Below are positions 17,041 to 26,286 of a DNA stretch of 49,081 nucleotides, piece after piece; within the stretch, counting starts at the first letter, position 1, and each line of letters opens with the position of its first letter. The translations under genes were made by a program, and so were the position numbers. The notes under the pieces were generated by a model, which saw only the letters and a program-made list of their open reading frames with translations, did not search any database and was not told the origin of the DNA. This stretch comes from UBA7985 sp965661545 (GTDB taxonomy: Bacteria > Pseudomonadota > Alphaproteobacteria > UBA7985), in NCBI GenBank assembly GCA_965661545.1, contig CBFIEF010000020.1, positions 1 to 49,081 on the forward strand. Reading direction: 5' to 3'.

Positions 17041-17724
17041 ATGTCCTCGATCAGCAGCACTTCTGAGTCCGGTTTCGATGCACGCCGCGTAAACATGGTG
17101 GAATCGCAAATTCGAACCAACCAGGTCACCAGTGAAGCCGTCATTGAGGCGATTGAGGGTGTGGCGAGGGAAAGGTTTGTCCCTGAAGACCTGCGCGGAA
17201 TTGCCTACGTTGATGACGATATTGCGCTTGAGGGCGGACGGTGCGTCATGGAACCACGGGTTCTCGCACGGATGATTCAGACGCTGCAGGCCGACTCCAA
17301 CTCTCACGCGCTCGTCGTGGGCGCGGGTTCTGGATATGCCGCCGCTGTGCTGTCCCGTGTTGCTCAAACCGTTGTGGCCGAGGAAAGCGTTCCCGGTTTG
17401 GCGGCAATGGCCGGTGAAGCGGTTGAGGCGATGGGCATTACGAACGTTGTAATTGAGCAGGGCGCGCTTATGGACGCCGCCGCTGAGCATGGTCCTTTTG
17501 ACGTCATTCTGTTTGGCGGATCGATTGCACAAGTGCCGAGCAACTTAGCCGACTTCATGGAAGAAGGTGGCCGGGCGATCGCGGTTGTTTCTGAGGCCAG
17601 TGAAGGATACGGCGCCGCGACTCTGTTTACGAAGTTCGGTGGTCACTTGGGTGAAGTTTCGGCTTTTGATGCCGCAATTCCGGTGTTGCCAGAGTTTCTT
17701 GCCCCTAAGAAATTCAGTTTCTAA
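17041..17724 (+). CDS. Protein-L-isoaspartate O-methyltransferase paralogue upstream of tolC
   Basis: SAM-binding protein of the Pcm family, 227 residues. Motif I for SAM is VVGAGSGYAA (92-101). The N-terminal segment ARRVNMVESQIRTNQVT and the EPRVLARMIQTL segment are those of the alphaproteobacterial Pcm-like protein that regularly precedes tolC. Members of this group diverge from true repair enzymes and their activity is uncertain. I chose ATG 17041, preceded by GGGAAAG; a GTG at 16981 would add 20 residues unlike the family. A weak hairpin follows the gene. Confidence 0.85.
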   Translation: MSSISSTSESGFDARRVNMVESQIRTNQVTSEAVIEAIEGVARERFVPEDLRGIAYVDDDIALEGGRCVMEPRVLARMIQTLQADSNSHALVVGAGSGYAAAVLSRVAQTVVAEESVPGLAAMAGEAVEAMGITNVVIEQGALMDAAAEHGPFDVILFGGSIAQVPSNLADFMEEGGRAIAVVSEASEGYGAATLFTKFGGHLGEVSAFDAAIPVLPEFLAPKKFSF

Positions 17725-17744
17725 GAGTTTTCCGCAACTTTTTC

Positions 17745-17775
17745 ATTTCGCAAGCAATTAATTTGCGAAATTTTT
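17745..17775 (+). terminator. Inverted repeat with T run between pcm paralogue and tolC
   Basis: ATTTCGCAA (17745-17753) and TTGCGAAAT (17763-17771) form a perfect 9-bp stem with a 9-base loop, followed by TTTT. This fits a weak intrinsic terminator for the upstream gene. Because it lies 80 bases before tolC it could also be an operator. Confidence 0.5.
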
Positions 17776-17853
17776 GAGACATGTCCTTCTCTTAAGCACC
17801 AACCCCAGCTATATTTGTCGCATAATAAAAAGCAAAATGCTGGGGATCGAGCC

Positions 17854-19239
17854 ATGGTGCGAAAAGCACCCTTCCTGAAGTGCGTGCGCGCGGCAGGGGT
17901 CACTCTTGTTGGGACGATGATGGTGATGGTGAGTGCGCCAGCGAAAGCTGACACGCTGAACCAGGCGCTGGTCAAACTTTACAATTCGAGCCCCGACCTG
18001 ATGGCTGCTCGATATGCTGCTGAAGCGACGAACGAAGTCTTTAACCAAGTCGCCGCAAATGCTTTGCCGCAGGTTACGTCCACTTGGCAGACGGCCTATG
18101 GTCGGACCTACAACGAGATTTTGCGTGATACGGGCGATTTTACGACCAGTGGTAGCCTGAGTGGCGGTCTGTCGGTCAGCCAAACAATTTCTCCGTTGAT
18201 TTCCGGTGGTGTGGTCCAGACCCGCAAGTCAGTGGAAGCTGGCTGGGCTGGTTACGACCAAAATGAACAGAGCATCATCCTGTCTGGCATTCAGGCCTAC
18301 TTAGGTGTGATCCAAGCGCAATCTGCCATCTCGCTGCAAGCCAGCAACATTACGTTGCTTGAGCGCCAGCTCGAAGCCGCGCAATCGCGCTTTGATGCAG
18401 GCTCTGGTACGCGGACGGACATTGCACAGGTCAGCGCGTCGCTTGCCGATGCACAAGCAGGGGTCCAGCAAGCACGCGGTAACCTCGCCATTGCTCAAGC
18501 CTCTTACCAACAAATCTTTGGCTCCGCCCCGCAAAGCCTGATTTTCCCATCTTTGCCAACGAGCATGCCAGCGACGCTGCAAGAGGCGATGGCTGTTGCG
18601 ATTGAAGACAATCCGTCGGTCAAGTCTGGTCTAGTCGCGCTTGAAGAAGCAGCAGCCAAGATGAAAGTGACGCAAGCCGAGTTGCAGCCGTCTTATCAGT
18701 TGGGACTGAGTGCCCAACGGAACCAAGACATTCTTGCCGGTGGCGGAACGACGAATTTCTCCACCTCTGTTGGGGTGAGTGTGCCACTTTACGGAAATCG
18801 TCAGATCTCCAAATCTAAGATCCGCCAGGATGAGATTGCCATCTACCGGCTCGAAGAACAGCTCCGGTCGATCAAATCAGGCGTTGAGCTGCAAGTTGTC
18901 CAAGCCTGGAACCAGTACATGACCGCCCAAGCCGTCGGGCAGGCGCGTGCTTCGCAGATTTATGCCGCTGAATTGTCGTTGCGCGGTGCAGAAGCTGAGT
19001 TGGACGCTGGGACTAAAACCAACTTGGACGTGATAAGCGCTCAACAAAGCCTGACAGGCGCGCAGGTGGCGGCTTCGACCGCTCGAGTCGACGTCGTTCA
19101 GGGCGCATATAATTTGGTCGCAGCGATGGGAAAGCTCGCCGCAAGCGATTTACGCCTTCCTGTGCAGTATTATGAGCCGCAGCGCGAGTTCGAGAACCGG
19201 AAAATCCGGAATTTGGCGACCCTACTCTACGACCGGTAG
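17854..19239 (+). CDS. tolC: TolC family outer membrane efflux/secretion channel
   Basis: Outer-membrane channel that joins inner-membrane efflux pumps or type I secretion systems. 461 residues. Signal peptide MVRKAPFLKCVRAAGVTLVG continues to a cleavage site after APAKA. The mature protein starts DTLNQALVKLYNSSPDLMAARY, the usual TolC opening, and shows the internal duplication of long Ala/Gln-rich helices (around residues 130-215 and 330-420) that build the periplasmic tunnel. ATG 17854 is chosen over TTG 17815 because it has GGGGAT upstream and puts the signal peptide at the start. Gene order with pcm paralogue before and valS after is typical of alphaproteobacteria. Confidence 0.94.
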   Translation: MVRKAPFLKCVRAAGVTLVGTMMVMVSAPAKADTLNQALVKLYNSSPDLMAARYAAEATNEVFNQVAANALPQVTSTWQTAYGRTYNEILRDTGDFTTSGSLSGGLSVSQTISPLISGGVVQTRKSVEAGWAGYDQNEQSIILSGIQAYLGVIQAQSAISLQASNITLLERQLEAAQSRFDAGSGTRTDIAQVSASLADAQAGVQQARGNLAIAQASYQQIFGSAPQSLIFPSLPTSMPATLQEAMAVAIEDNPSVKSGLVALEEAAAKMKVTQAELQPSYQLGLSAQRNQDILAGGGTTNFSTSVGVSVPLYGNRQISKSKIRQDEIAIYRLEEQLRSIKSGVELQVVQAWNQYMTAQAVGQARASQIYAAELSLRGAEAELDAGTKTNLDVISAQQSLTGAQVAASTARVDVVQGAYNLVAAMGKLAASDLRLPVQYYEPQREFENRKIRNLATLLYDR

Positions 19240-19317
19240 GAACCGCTTCACCTTAAACAAGCGATTCGTTACCCTTGCTCCATCAGTTTTAATGTTGGTT
19301 TGAGCAGGGGATTTGTG

Positions 19318-19824
19318 GTGGACAAAGATACGGCGCGACATGCGGTGAGCATGGATCAGGTGCTGATGTCGCTGAAGAAGACCTTCGCAGACGACGAGCC
19401 TTCTGCAAATGTGAGGGAGGAGATTTCACGTTCTGCTGCCCCGCTGCCAGATAGCATTCGGGCGCAACAGCAGCGCTTGAGCACACTCCATACCCGCCGC
19501 ACAAAACTTCCCCCTCTGCCAAGCGCACTGAGGGAGCGGGAAGCGGCTGACGCAACAAGGGTTCCCCCGTCCATGCACGCCGACGTGCCGCAAGTTGTTG
19601 AGATCAACGCAGTCGGCGCGCGTGCAGCGGGATCGATCGAGCCAACCTACCGATGGGGCAATCGTCAGCTGCGCGAACGCACCGCCGATGCTGAAGCTTA
19701 CGGACTTGATTTGGCGGCACAGGCCATGCCGCATGCGACTGATACAGATTGGGATTCTCTTAAGTCGGATTTGCAGGCTGTTGTTGATCAATGGGTCGAG
19801 CGACAGAAGCAGGCGCAGCGCTAA
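19318..19824 (+). CDS. Small acidic/basic protein in the PopZ (DUF2497) position
   Basis: 168 residues, no membrane segment and no signal peptide. The N-terminal stretch MDQVLMSLKKTFADDEPS resembles the conserved opening of DUF2497/PopZ proteins (a short helix then a string of acidic residues). A low-complexity middle rich in Pro, Arg and Ala follows. The C-terminus DWDSLKSDLQAVVDQWVERQ is a predicted helix but does not show the usual PopZ helix signature, so the family match is partial. Its place between tolC and valS is where alphaproteobacteria keep the PopZ gene; PopZ is a polar scaffold for the centromere. The start is probably GTG 19318, 7 bases after GGGG; GTG 19315 and TTG 19300 are alternatives. 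Confidence 0.6.
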   Translation: MDKDTARHAVSMDQVLMSLKKTFADDEPSANVREEISRSAAPLPDSIRAQQQRLSTLHTRRTKLPPLPSALREREAADATRVPPSMHADVPQVVEINAVGARAAGSIEPTYRWGNRQLRERTADAEAYGLDLAAQAMPHATDTDWDSLKSDLQAVVDQWVERQKQAQR

Positions 19825-19938
19825 AACGACGGATCACCGCGACCTTCGCAGTTCTCCTAAGCCTTATCCGAGCTTGAACCCGAGCCTTCTTCGTGGTGCC
19901 TTGCTTCAAAATTCCAAGCCTTTTCAAGACTGAAGATC

Positions 19939-22611
19939 ATGCTCGACAAAACTTTTGACTCTGCCGCCGCTGAAGCCAAATACCGCGAAGCGTGGGAGAG
20001 TTCTGGTGCGTTTGCCGCGGACCCTGCCTCGACCAAAGAGCCTTACGCGATCATGATGCCGCCGCCGAATGTAACCGGCACGCTGCACATGGGGCATGGC
20101 CTGACATTCACGCTGCAGGATGTTTTGGTCCGCTACTACCGCATGCGGCAGCGCGATACGCTGCACCAGCCGGGCACGGACCATGCGGGTATCGCGGTGC
20201 AAGCCATCATCGACCGCAAACTCGATGCCGAAGGGCTGACCAAGCAAGATATTGGCCGTGACGAATTCCTGCGCCGTGCGTGGGAGTGGAAAGAAGAATC
20301 CGGCAGCACCATCACCAAGCAACTGCGCTATTTGGGTGCGACGCCCGATTGGGACCGCGAGCGCTTTACGATGGATGCGGGTTTGAGTCAGGCGGTGAAG
20401 ACGACGTTCGTGCAGCTGTATCGCGAGGGTTTGATCTACAAAGACAAGCGTCTGGTGAACTGGGATACAAAGCTCAAAACCGCCGTTTCGGATCTTGAGG
20501 TCGAGCAAAAGGAAATCGACGGCAATCTCTGGCATTTTCGCTATCCCATCGACGGCGAAGATGGGCGGACGATCACAGTCGCTACGACCCGGCCTGAGAC
20601 TATGCTAGGGGATACCGGCGTTGCGGTGAACCCGGCGGATGAGCGCTATACGGATCTGGTTGGCAAGCACGTGAAGTTGCCGCTGGTTGGTCGCTTGATC
20701 CCGATCGTTGCAGATAACTACGCGGATCCTGAAACCGGCTCTGGCGCGGTAAAGATCACACCGGCGCATGATTTCAACGACTTTGAAGTCGGCAGGCGGA
20801 ATGATCTGGAAATGATCAATATTCTAAACGCTGACGGGACGCTGAACGAAGAGGTTCCGGCGGCCTATCAGGGGATGGATCGCTTCGCCGCGCGGAAACA
20901 GGTGGTCGCAGACCTAGAGGCGATGGGCTGTTTGGAGAAAATTGACAACCACGTCCACGTGGTGCCGCACGGCGATCGCTCGGGCACGGTGATTGAGCCG
21001 TGGCTGACGGATCAGTGGTACGCCAACGCACAAAAGCTGGCTGAGCCTGCGATTGCCGCCGTCGAAGACGGACGCACCAAATTCGTACCGGAGAGCTTCG
21101 CGGACAACTACTTTCATTGGATGCGCAACATTCAGCCGTGGTGTATTTCTCGGCAGTTGTGGTGGGGGCATCAGATCCCTGCTTGGTACGGGCCGGACGG
21201 TAAAATTTTTGTTGGTCACACGGCTGAAGAAGTGCAGGCAGAAGCCGATGCGCACTATGGCAGCCCAACAACGCTGGCGCAGGACGAAGACGTCCTAGAT
21301 ACTTGGTTCAGCTCCGCACTTTGGCCGTTTTCGACGCTGGGTTGGCCGGACAAGACCCCAGAGCTGGATAAGTACTACCCGGGCAACGTGCTGGTTACGG
21401 GCTGGGATATTATCTTCTTCTGGGTTGCCCGGATGATGATGATGGGCCTGCACTTCATGGGCGATGTTCCGTTCCGCACGGTCTACATCCACACGCTGGT
21501 TCGAGATCAGTTTGGACAGAAAATGTCCAAGTCCAAAGGCAACGTTATTGATCCGCTGGACTTGATCGAAAAGTACGGCGCGGACGCTCTGCGCTTCACC
21601 ATGACTGCGTTGGCGGCACCGGGGCGTGACATCAAGCTCGCGGAAAGTCGGGTTGAGGGGTATCGCAACTTCACCACCAAGCTGTGGAACGCTGTGCGAT
21701 TTGCGGAGATGAACGAGGCAAAAATCGCGGATGGATTTGATCCAGCTGGCGTGACGCACGTTCTGAACACATGGATCGTCAGCCGCGTGAACGAGACGGT
21801 TGCCGCGATGGATACGGCGCTCGAAGGCTACCGTTACGATGGTGCGGCTTCGGCGTTGTATCAGTTCATTTGGCACGAGTTCTGTGATTGGTACATCGAG
21901 CTGTCTAAGCCGATGCTTTACGACACTGAAAACACCGAAATGCTGACCGAGACGCGCTCGACCATGGCTTGGGCTTTGGATCGTTTGGTGCACCTGGCGC
22001 ACCCGATCATGCCGTTCGTCAGCGAAGCGCTGTTTGAGCAGTTTGTAGCGGACGCGGTGGACAAGTCGGGTCAGCGCCTGATCACCGCACCTTGGCCAGA
22101 GACGATCGCTCTCCCCGCCAGCACGGACGCTGCGGTTGCTGAAATTGAGTGGCTAATTGGCGCCATTTCCGCGATCCGAACCGCACGGGCTGAGCTGAAT
22201 ATTCCTGCCGGTGCTAAGGTTGCTCTGCAAGTCAGCGGCGGCAACGAGACGACGTTGGCTCGCGTGGCCAGCAACCGGGACCAGTTGATGAAGCTGGCGC
22301 GGTTGGAAACCATTGACGCGCTCACCGGTGAGATGCCAGAGGGCGCGGCGCAGGTGGTGGTCGAGGAAGCAACGTTCGTCATTCCACTCGAAGGCCTGTT
22401 GGACATTTCCGCAGAAATCGACCGGTTGACCAAGGAAATGGGCAAGCACGACGGCACCATCGGCAAGCTCACAGGAATGCTGAGCAACGAGAACTTTGTT
22501 GCCCGCGCACCGGAAGAGGTAATTACCAAAAACAAAGGCCTGCTGGCGGATGCGGAGCAGGCTAAAGCCGGGGTTCAAGCAGCGTTGGAGCGGCTGAAGG
22601 CGCTCGGCTAG
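19939..22611 (+). CDS. valS: Valyl-tRNA synthetase
   Basis: Class I aminoacyl-tRNA synthetase that charges tRNA-Val, cytosolic. 890 residues, typical. The class I signature motifs are HMGH (50-53, in TGTLHMGHGL) and KMSKS (528-532). The editing domain sits between (for example ATTRPETMLGDTGVAVNP and a GSGAVKITPAHDFNDFEVG segment). The C-terminal helical arm characteristic of ValS is visible around residues 810-890. The gene stands after the PopZ-position gene with 114 bases between and ends in a GC-rich hairpin. Confidence 0.98.
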   Translation: MLDKTFDSAAAEAKYREAWESSGAFAADPASTKEPYAIMMPPPNVTGTLHMGHGLTFTLQDVLVRYYRMRQRDTLHQPGTDHAGIAVQAIIDRKLDAEGLTKQDIGRDEFLRRAWEWKEESGSTITKQLRYLGATPDWDRERFTMDAGLSQAVKTTFVQLYREGLIYKDKRLVNWDTKLKTAVSDLEVEQKEIDGNLWHFRYPIDGEDGRTITVATTRPETMLGDTGVAVNPADERYTDLVGKHVKLPLVGRLIPIVADNYADPETGSGAVKITPAHDFNDFEVGRRNDLEMINILNADGTLNEEVPAAYQGMDRFAARKQVVADLEAMGCLEKIDNHVHVVPHGDRSGTVIEPWLTDQWYANAQKLAEPAIAAVEDGRTKFVPESFADNYFHWMRNIQPWCISRQLWWGHQIPAWYGPDGKIFVGHTAEEVQAEADAHYGSPTTLAQDEDVLDTWFSSALWPFSTLGWPDKTPELDKYYPGNVLVTGWDIIFFWVARMMMMGLHFMGDVPFRTVYIHTLVRDQFGQKMSKSKGNVIDPLDLIEKYGADALRFTMTALAAPGRDIKLAESRVEGYRNFTTKLWNAVRFAEMNEAKIADGFDPAGVTHVLNTWIVSRVNETVAAMDTALEGYRYDGAASALYQFIWHEFCDWYIELSKPMLYDTENTEMLTETRSTMAWALDRLVHLAHPIMPFVSEALFEQFVADAVDKSGQRLITAPWPETIALPASTDAAVAEIEWLIGAISAIRTARAELNIPAGAKVALQVSGGNETTLARVASNRDQLMKLARLETIDALTGEMPEGAAQVVVEEATFVIPLEGLLDISAEIDRLTKEMGKHDGTIGKLTGMLSNENFVARAPEEVITKNKGLLADAEQAKAGVQAALERLKALG

Positions 22612-22627
22612 CATCTGATCAAACGGA

Positions 22628-22646
22628 CGGGGGCCAAGTGCCCCCG
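22628..22646. terminator. Hairpin terminator between convergent valS and the molybdopterin-domain gene
   Basis: CGGGGGC (22628-22634) and GCCCCCG (22640-22646) form a perfect 7-bp stem with a 5-base loop. The following GCTCTTCCTATTT is moderately T-rich on the plus strand. It stands 16 bases after the valS stop and 8 bases from the end of the opposing gene, so it may serve both. Confidence 0.65.
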
Positions 22647-22653
22647 GCTCTTC

Positions 22654-23412
22654 CTATTTGTGATCGCCGGTCCAAATTTCGATATCGCGGGCTTCCAGCT
22701 TTGCCGTGATGGCCGCAAGCGCATCGTCCAGCATCGCAATGTTGGAACCGCGCAGGACAATGGACGTCCCCGATGCGCCGGGCTTGAAGTACGGGTAAGA
22801 CCCTACGTCAATCTCGCTGAAGGCATCCTGTACCGCGCCCATTTCGGTTGCGATGATCGATTCCCCAATCAACACAGTAATCGTCCGGCTCTCCACAACG
22901 GAACCACCCGACAGCGACGGTAACAGCATGTCGACCATCGCGTGCATGATCTTTGGCACCCCGGCAAGGACATGGACGTTTTCGATTTTGAAGCCTGGCG
23001 CGGACGAAACGGGGTTTTCGAGAAGGCTCGCCCCGCGCGGCACGCGTGCCATTTTCCGACGCGCTTGGTTGAATTCACCCGGGGCATAGTGCCGTTCGAG
23101 CACGGCAACGGCCTCGGGGTGTTCAAAGGTCTCGGTGCCAAAGGCTTTGGCGATGGCATCGGCGGTGATGTCATCATGGGTGGGGCCGATACCGCCCGAT
23201 GTGAAGACGTAGTCAACCTTGGCCGACAGCTCGAGAACGGTGTCGATGATGGTTTGCTCAACATCCGGGATCACCCGCGCTTCCGCGACCTGAATGCCGA
23301 TCTCACCCAGTCGCTGCGCTAGAAAGGAGAGGTTGGCATCCTGCGTGCGGCCGCTGAGGATTTCGTTACCGATGATGATAAAGGCGGCGGTGACGCGGTT
23401 GGTGTCGCTCAA
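22654..23412 (-). CDS. Molybdopterin-binding-domain protein (CinA N-terminal-like)
   Basis: 252-residue cytosolic protein with the MoCF/CinA N-terminal fold. Motifs include FIIIGNEILSGRTQDANLSF and VFTSGGIGPTHDDITADAIA, the family's nucleotide or pterin-binding segments. There is no C-terminal CinA amidohydrolase domain, so it corresponds to the stand-alone competence/damage-inducible-A-like proteins. The true substrate is uncertain. Translation most likely starts at TTG 23412, with AGGAAACAG in front; no ATG or GTG lies near the conserved start. Confidence 0.85.
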   Translation of the reverse strand: MSDTNRVTAAFIIIGNEILSGRTQDANLSFLAQRLGEIGIQVAEARVIPDVEQTIIDTVLELSAKVDYVFTSGGIGPTHDDITADAIAKAFGTETFEHPEAVAVLERHYAPGEFNQARRKMARVPRGASLLENPVSSAPGFKIENVHVLAGVPKIMHAMVDMLLPSLSGGSVVESRTITVLIGESIIATEMGAVQDAFSEIDVGSYPYFKPGASGTSIVLRGSNIAMLDDALAAITAKLEARDIEIWTGDHK

Positions 23413-23644
23413 GGTTCTGTTTCCTGTGTTCCCGGTTCACTGAGTCATATGGGATGCTACGCGCCCCTGCACAGTGCAGCGCGGCGGGGTGAGGGCAAAA
23501 GTTGGCACAGGGCTAAACTCGGTTCTTCGCAGTTGACCTTGGCGCGGCGTGCGTGTGCGGTACAAACCCAGCAATAGTTTCGCACCCAATACCCTTCGCG
23601 CACTCAACGGTTCAAAACCTTCAGGTTCCACGGTACATAGAGAC

Positions 23645-24415
23645 ATGATCGACTCATCGCCGAAAATAGCATTTACGGCTTCTAACGCACCAGCGGCCCA
23701 AGAATCCCTTGAGCAGTTGCGCTCCATCTATCCTTACGTCAATCCGCGTGAGGCCGATGTGATCGTCGCTTTAGGGGGGGATGGGCATATGCTGGATGTG
23801 TTGCGGCAGCATGGGCAGACGGCACCGGTGTACGGGATGAACCGGGGAACCGTTGGTTTCCTGATGAACAACTTCGACCCGGACAACCTGCTGGAACGCT
23901 TAGGCGCGGCGCGCAAGGTCAAGGTCTGGCCGATCAACATGATTGGCAAGGACGTGGCCGGGCAATCGTTTCGGGCGCAGGCCTTCAACGAGGTCTCCCT
24001 GCTGCGTCAGACCCGGCAAGCGGCGAAAATCAAGATTATGATCGATGGGATTGAGCGCTTACCGGAGCTTGTCTGTGATGGCGTTCTGGTCAGCACCCCG
24101 GCGGGCAGCACCGCCTATAACCTGTCCGCGCACGGTCCGATTATCCCGCTTCGATCCCGTCTCTTGGCCCTGACCCCAATTTCCGCATTTCGCCCCCGTC
24201 GCTGGCGTGGTGCCTTGCTGCAAGACGAAACGGTTGTGCGGATGGAGGTGCAATCCCCCGACCGTCGCCCGGTTTCAGCGACCGCCGACAGCACTGAATT
24301 CCGCGATATCGCTTGGGTTCAGGTAACGACGGACAAGGGGCATGGCGTTACGCTGCTGTTCGACGAAGGACAGCACTTGGACGAGCGGATCATCCGCGAA
24401 CAATTCTTAGCTTAA
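23645..24415 (+). CDS. nadK: NAD kinase
   Basis: Phosphorylates NAD to NADP in the cytosol. 256 residues. The GGDG motif (44-47, in VALGGDGHML), the second motif GMNRGTVGFLMNNF and the STAYNLSAHGPIIPL segment are diagnostic. The ATG at 23645 starts MIDSSPKIAF, matching family N-termini; an upstream in-frame extension to 23549 is basic and unlike the family. The sugar kinase starts 9 bases after the stop, then an acyltransferase 10 bases later, so the three genes are probably one operon. Confidence 0.95.
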   Translation: MIDSSPKIAFTASNAPAAQESLEQLRSIYPYVNPREADVIVALGGDGHMLDVLRQHGQTAPVYGMNRGTVGFLMNNFDPDNLLERLGAARKVKVWPINMIGKDVAGQSFRAQAFNEVSLLRQTRQAAKIKIMIDGIERLPELVCDGVLVSTPAGSTAYNLSAHGPIIPLRSRLLALTPISAFRPRRWRGALLQDETVVRMEVQSPDRRPVSATADSTEFRDIAWVQVTTDKGHGVTLLFDEGQHLDERIIREQFLA

Positions 24416-24424
24416 GAGATACCT

Positions 24425-25393
24425 ATGTTTACGATTGCCGGGGAGTCGCTTATCGACTTCATCCAACAGCCTGCCTTGAAAACTGAAACCGGCTATCCGG
24501 TCTATGAGGCTTTTCCCGGTGGAGGGCCGTTTAACATCGCGCGTGCCATGGGTCGGCTCAGCGAAGACGTGGGGTTCTTGTGCCCGTTCAGCCGGGACAC
24601 GCTCGGCGCGCTCTTGCTTGATACGTTGAAGGCCGATGGAACCCGCGATTTGATCGGTGAGGCCGTTGCTGCGCCGACTTCGATGGCAGTCGTTAGCTTT
24701 ACCGATGATGGCCAGCCGGCCTATCAGTTCTACCGCGAAGGCACCGCAGACCGCGTCGATCAAATGACAGCGAACGAATTGCTTTCCTTTATTCCCGAAG
24801 ATTGCCGCGCGTTTCACCTCGGCAGTCTCGCTACTGCGGTCAAGGTCGATGCCAAGATTTGGGCCGAAGTGGTCGAAAAGCTGGTGGCGCGCGGTGTTCT
24901 GATCTCGCTTGATCCCAATGTCCGACCGTCGTTCATCACCGATATGGACGACTATCGCGGGTGGATGGAAGCGCTGTTTGCCCAGACGTCGATCTTGAAG
25001 ATCTCCGACGAAGACCTCGAAATCCTGTATCCGGGTCAGCCGTGGACCGTCTCGGCAGAAAGCATCAAAGCGCGCTTTGACTTACCGCTTTTCATCGTGA
25101 CGCGCGGGGGGGAGGGTGCCCGGCTATGGTCTGGTGCAGCGACGGCGGATGTTCCGGTCTTCACGCCTGAGCAGTTTGGTGACACCGTGGGGGCGGGTGA
25201 TTCTTTCATGGCGGGAACGCTGGCTCGGCTGCGGGAGCAGGGGCTGCTAACCCGCGCTGCGTTGGCCGCTATGGATGCGGCTGCGTTGACGGACGTTGGT
25301 GGCTTTGCGGCGACCGTTGCTGGTTTGAACGTTGCCCACAAGGGCTGCAATCCGCCGACCCGAGAACAGGTGTTGGCGATCCGAGGGGGCTAG
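24425..25393 (+). CDS. PfkB-family carbohydrate kinase (fructokinase-like)
   Basis: Sugar kinase of the ribokinase family, 322 residues. The N-terminal GES(L)IDF and GGGPFNIARAMGRLSEDVGF segment binds the sugar, and DTVGAGDSFMAGTLARL carries the catalytic Asp (in GAGD) and anion hole. No signal peptide. The sugar cannot be read from sequence: fructose, 2-keto-3-deoxygluconate or ribose are common in the family. The N-terminal GESLIDF resembles fructokinases. It is likely cotranscribed with nadK and the downstream acyltransferase. Confidence 0.88.
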   Translation: MFTIAGESLIDFIQQPALKTETGYPVYEAFPGGGPFNIARAMGRLSEDVGFLCPFSRDTLGALLLDTLKADGTRDLIGEAVAAPTSMAVVSFTDDGQPAYQFYREGTADRVDQMTANELLSFIPEDCRAFHLGSLATAVKVDAKIWAEVVEKLVARGVLISLDPNVRPSFITDMDDYRGWMEALFAQTSILKISDEDLEILYPGQPWTVSAESIKARFDLPLFIVTRGGEGARLWSGAATADVPVFTPEQFGDTVGAGDSFMAGTLARLREQGLLTRAALAAMDAAALTDVGGFAATVAGLNVAHKGCNPPTREQVLAIRGG

Positions 25394-25403
25394 AAGAAGC
25401 GCG

Positions 25404-26279
25404 ATGAGATGGGGCCAAGTACTGGTTTGGGTGCTCTATCGGTGTTTTGCGGGGGTGGTGATGGCGTTGCCGTTGTCCCTCGCTCGAATCCTGATGGCGA
25501 GCGTGTTTGGTGCGCTGGGTCCGTTTTCGGTCCGGTCGACTGCTCGTATGGATCGCACGCTCAAGGTCGCCTTTCCGTTCCGAGATGAGTTCTGGCGGCG
25601 GGACCGCCGGTTCGCGACGTGGCGCAATCTGGGCCGGAGCGTTGCTGAATCCATCAAGACCAATACCCTCCAGCGCCAGCGCGCCACTCATGTGACGTAT
25701 CGCTTTGAGCCAGAGCTCAGCCTTTCCCAAACAGACCCGCGCGGGCAGTTGCTGCTGATGGGGCATCTGGGCGCCTGGGAAATGGCGATCCAGATTGTTC
25801 CCCAGTTGGGCCGCCCTGTGATGGGCGTCTATCGCCCGCTGAAAAATCCCATGATCGAAGCCGACTTGCAGGAAAGCCGCAAGGCCGCTGGGATCGAGAT
25901 GGTGTCGATCGAAGACCCGCTGCTGGTGCGGCGCGCGCTCAAGCATCTGAAAGCAGGTGGCCTGCTGGCGATCTTCGTTGATCAGCGGTGGGCGCAAGGT
26001 GAAATGCTGGAGCTGTTTGACCAGCCGGCGCTGACCACGCTGTCACCCGGCCTGTTCCAACACCTGACGGACGCCCGTGTGTCGACGCTCATCTGTCGGC
26101 GAAACAGCCGGTCACGCTATGAAGCGATTTTGGAGAACTTGCCGTACAAGTCGCAGGACGATGACGACTGGCGCGCGCGCGGACGGTCGATCATGCGTGC
26201 GTTTCACGGGCGTTTAGAAGACTGGGTTCGGGGGCATCCCGATGACTGGTACTGGTTGCAAGAGCGCTGGAAGCCTTGA
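25404..26279 (+). CDS. Lipid A biosynthesis-type acyltransferase (LpxL/HtrB family)
   Basis: Membrane-bound acyltransferase that adds a secondary acyl chain to lipid A or a related lipid, at the inner membrane. 291 residues. An N-terminal hydrophobic segment (VWVLYRCFAGVVMALPLS) anchors it. The HX4D/E catalytic motif appears as H121 ... E126 in MGHLGAWEMAI; the following VMGVYRPLKNPMIEADL and LLAIFVDQRWAQGE are the family's acceptor motifs. The start is ATG 25404, 10 bases after the sugar kinase stop; an upstream in-frame extension overlaps that gene and is discarded. Which acyl chain it transfers is not evident. Confidence 0.88.
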   Translation: MRWGQVLVWVLYRCFAGVVMALPLSLARILMASVFGALGPFSVRSTARMDRTLKVAFPFRDEFWRRDRRFATWRNLGRSVAESIKTNTLQRQRATHVTYRFEPELSLSQTDPRGQLLLMGHLGAWEMAIQIVPQLGRPVMGVYRPLKNPMIEADLQESRKAAGIEMVSIEDPLLVRRALKHLKAGGLLAIFVDQRWAQGEMLELFDQPALTTLSPGLFQHLTDARVSTLICRRNSRSRYEAILENLPYKSQDDDDWRARGRSIMRAFHGRLEDWVRGHPDDWYWLQERWKP

Positions 26280-26286
26280 GCCTCGC

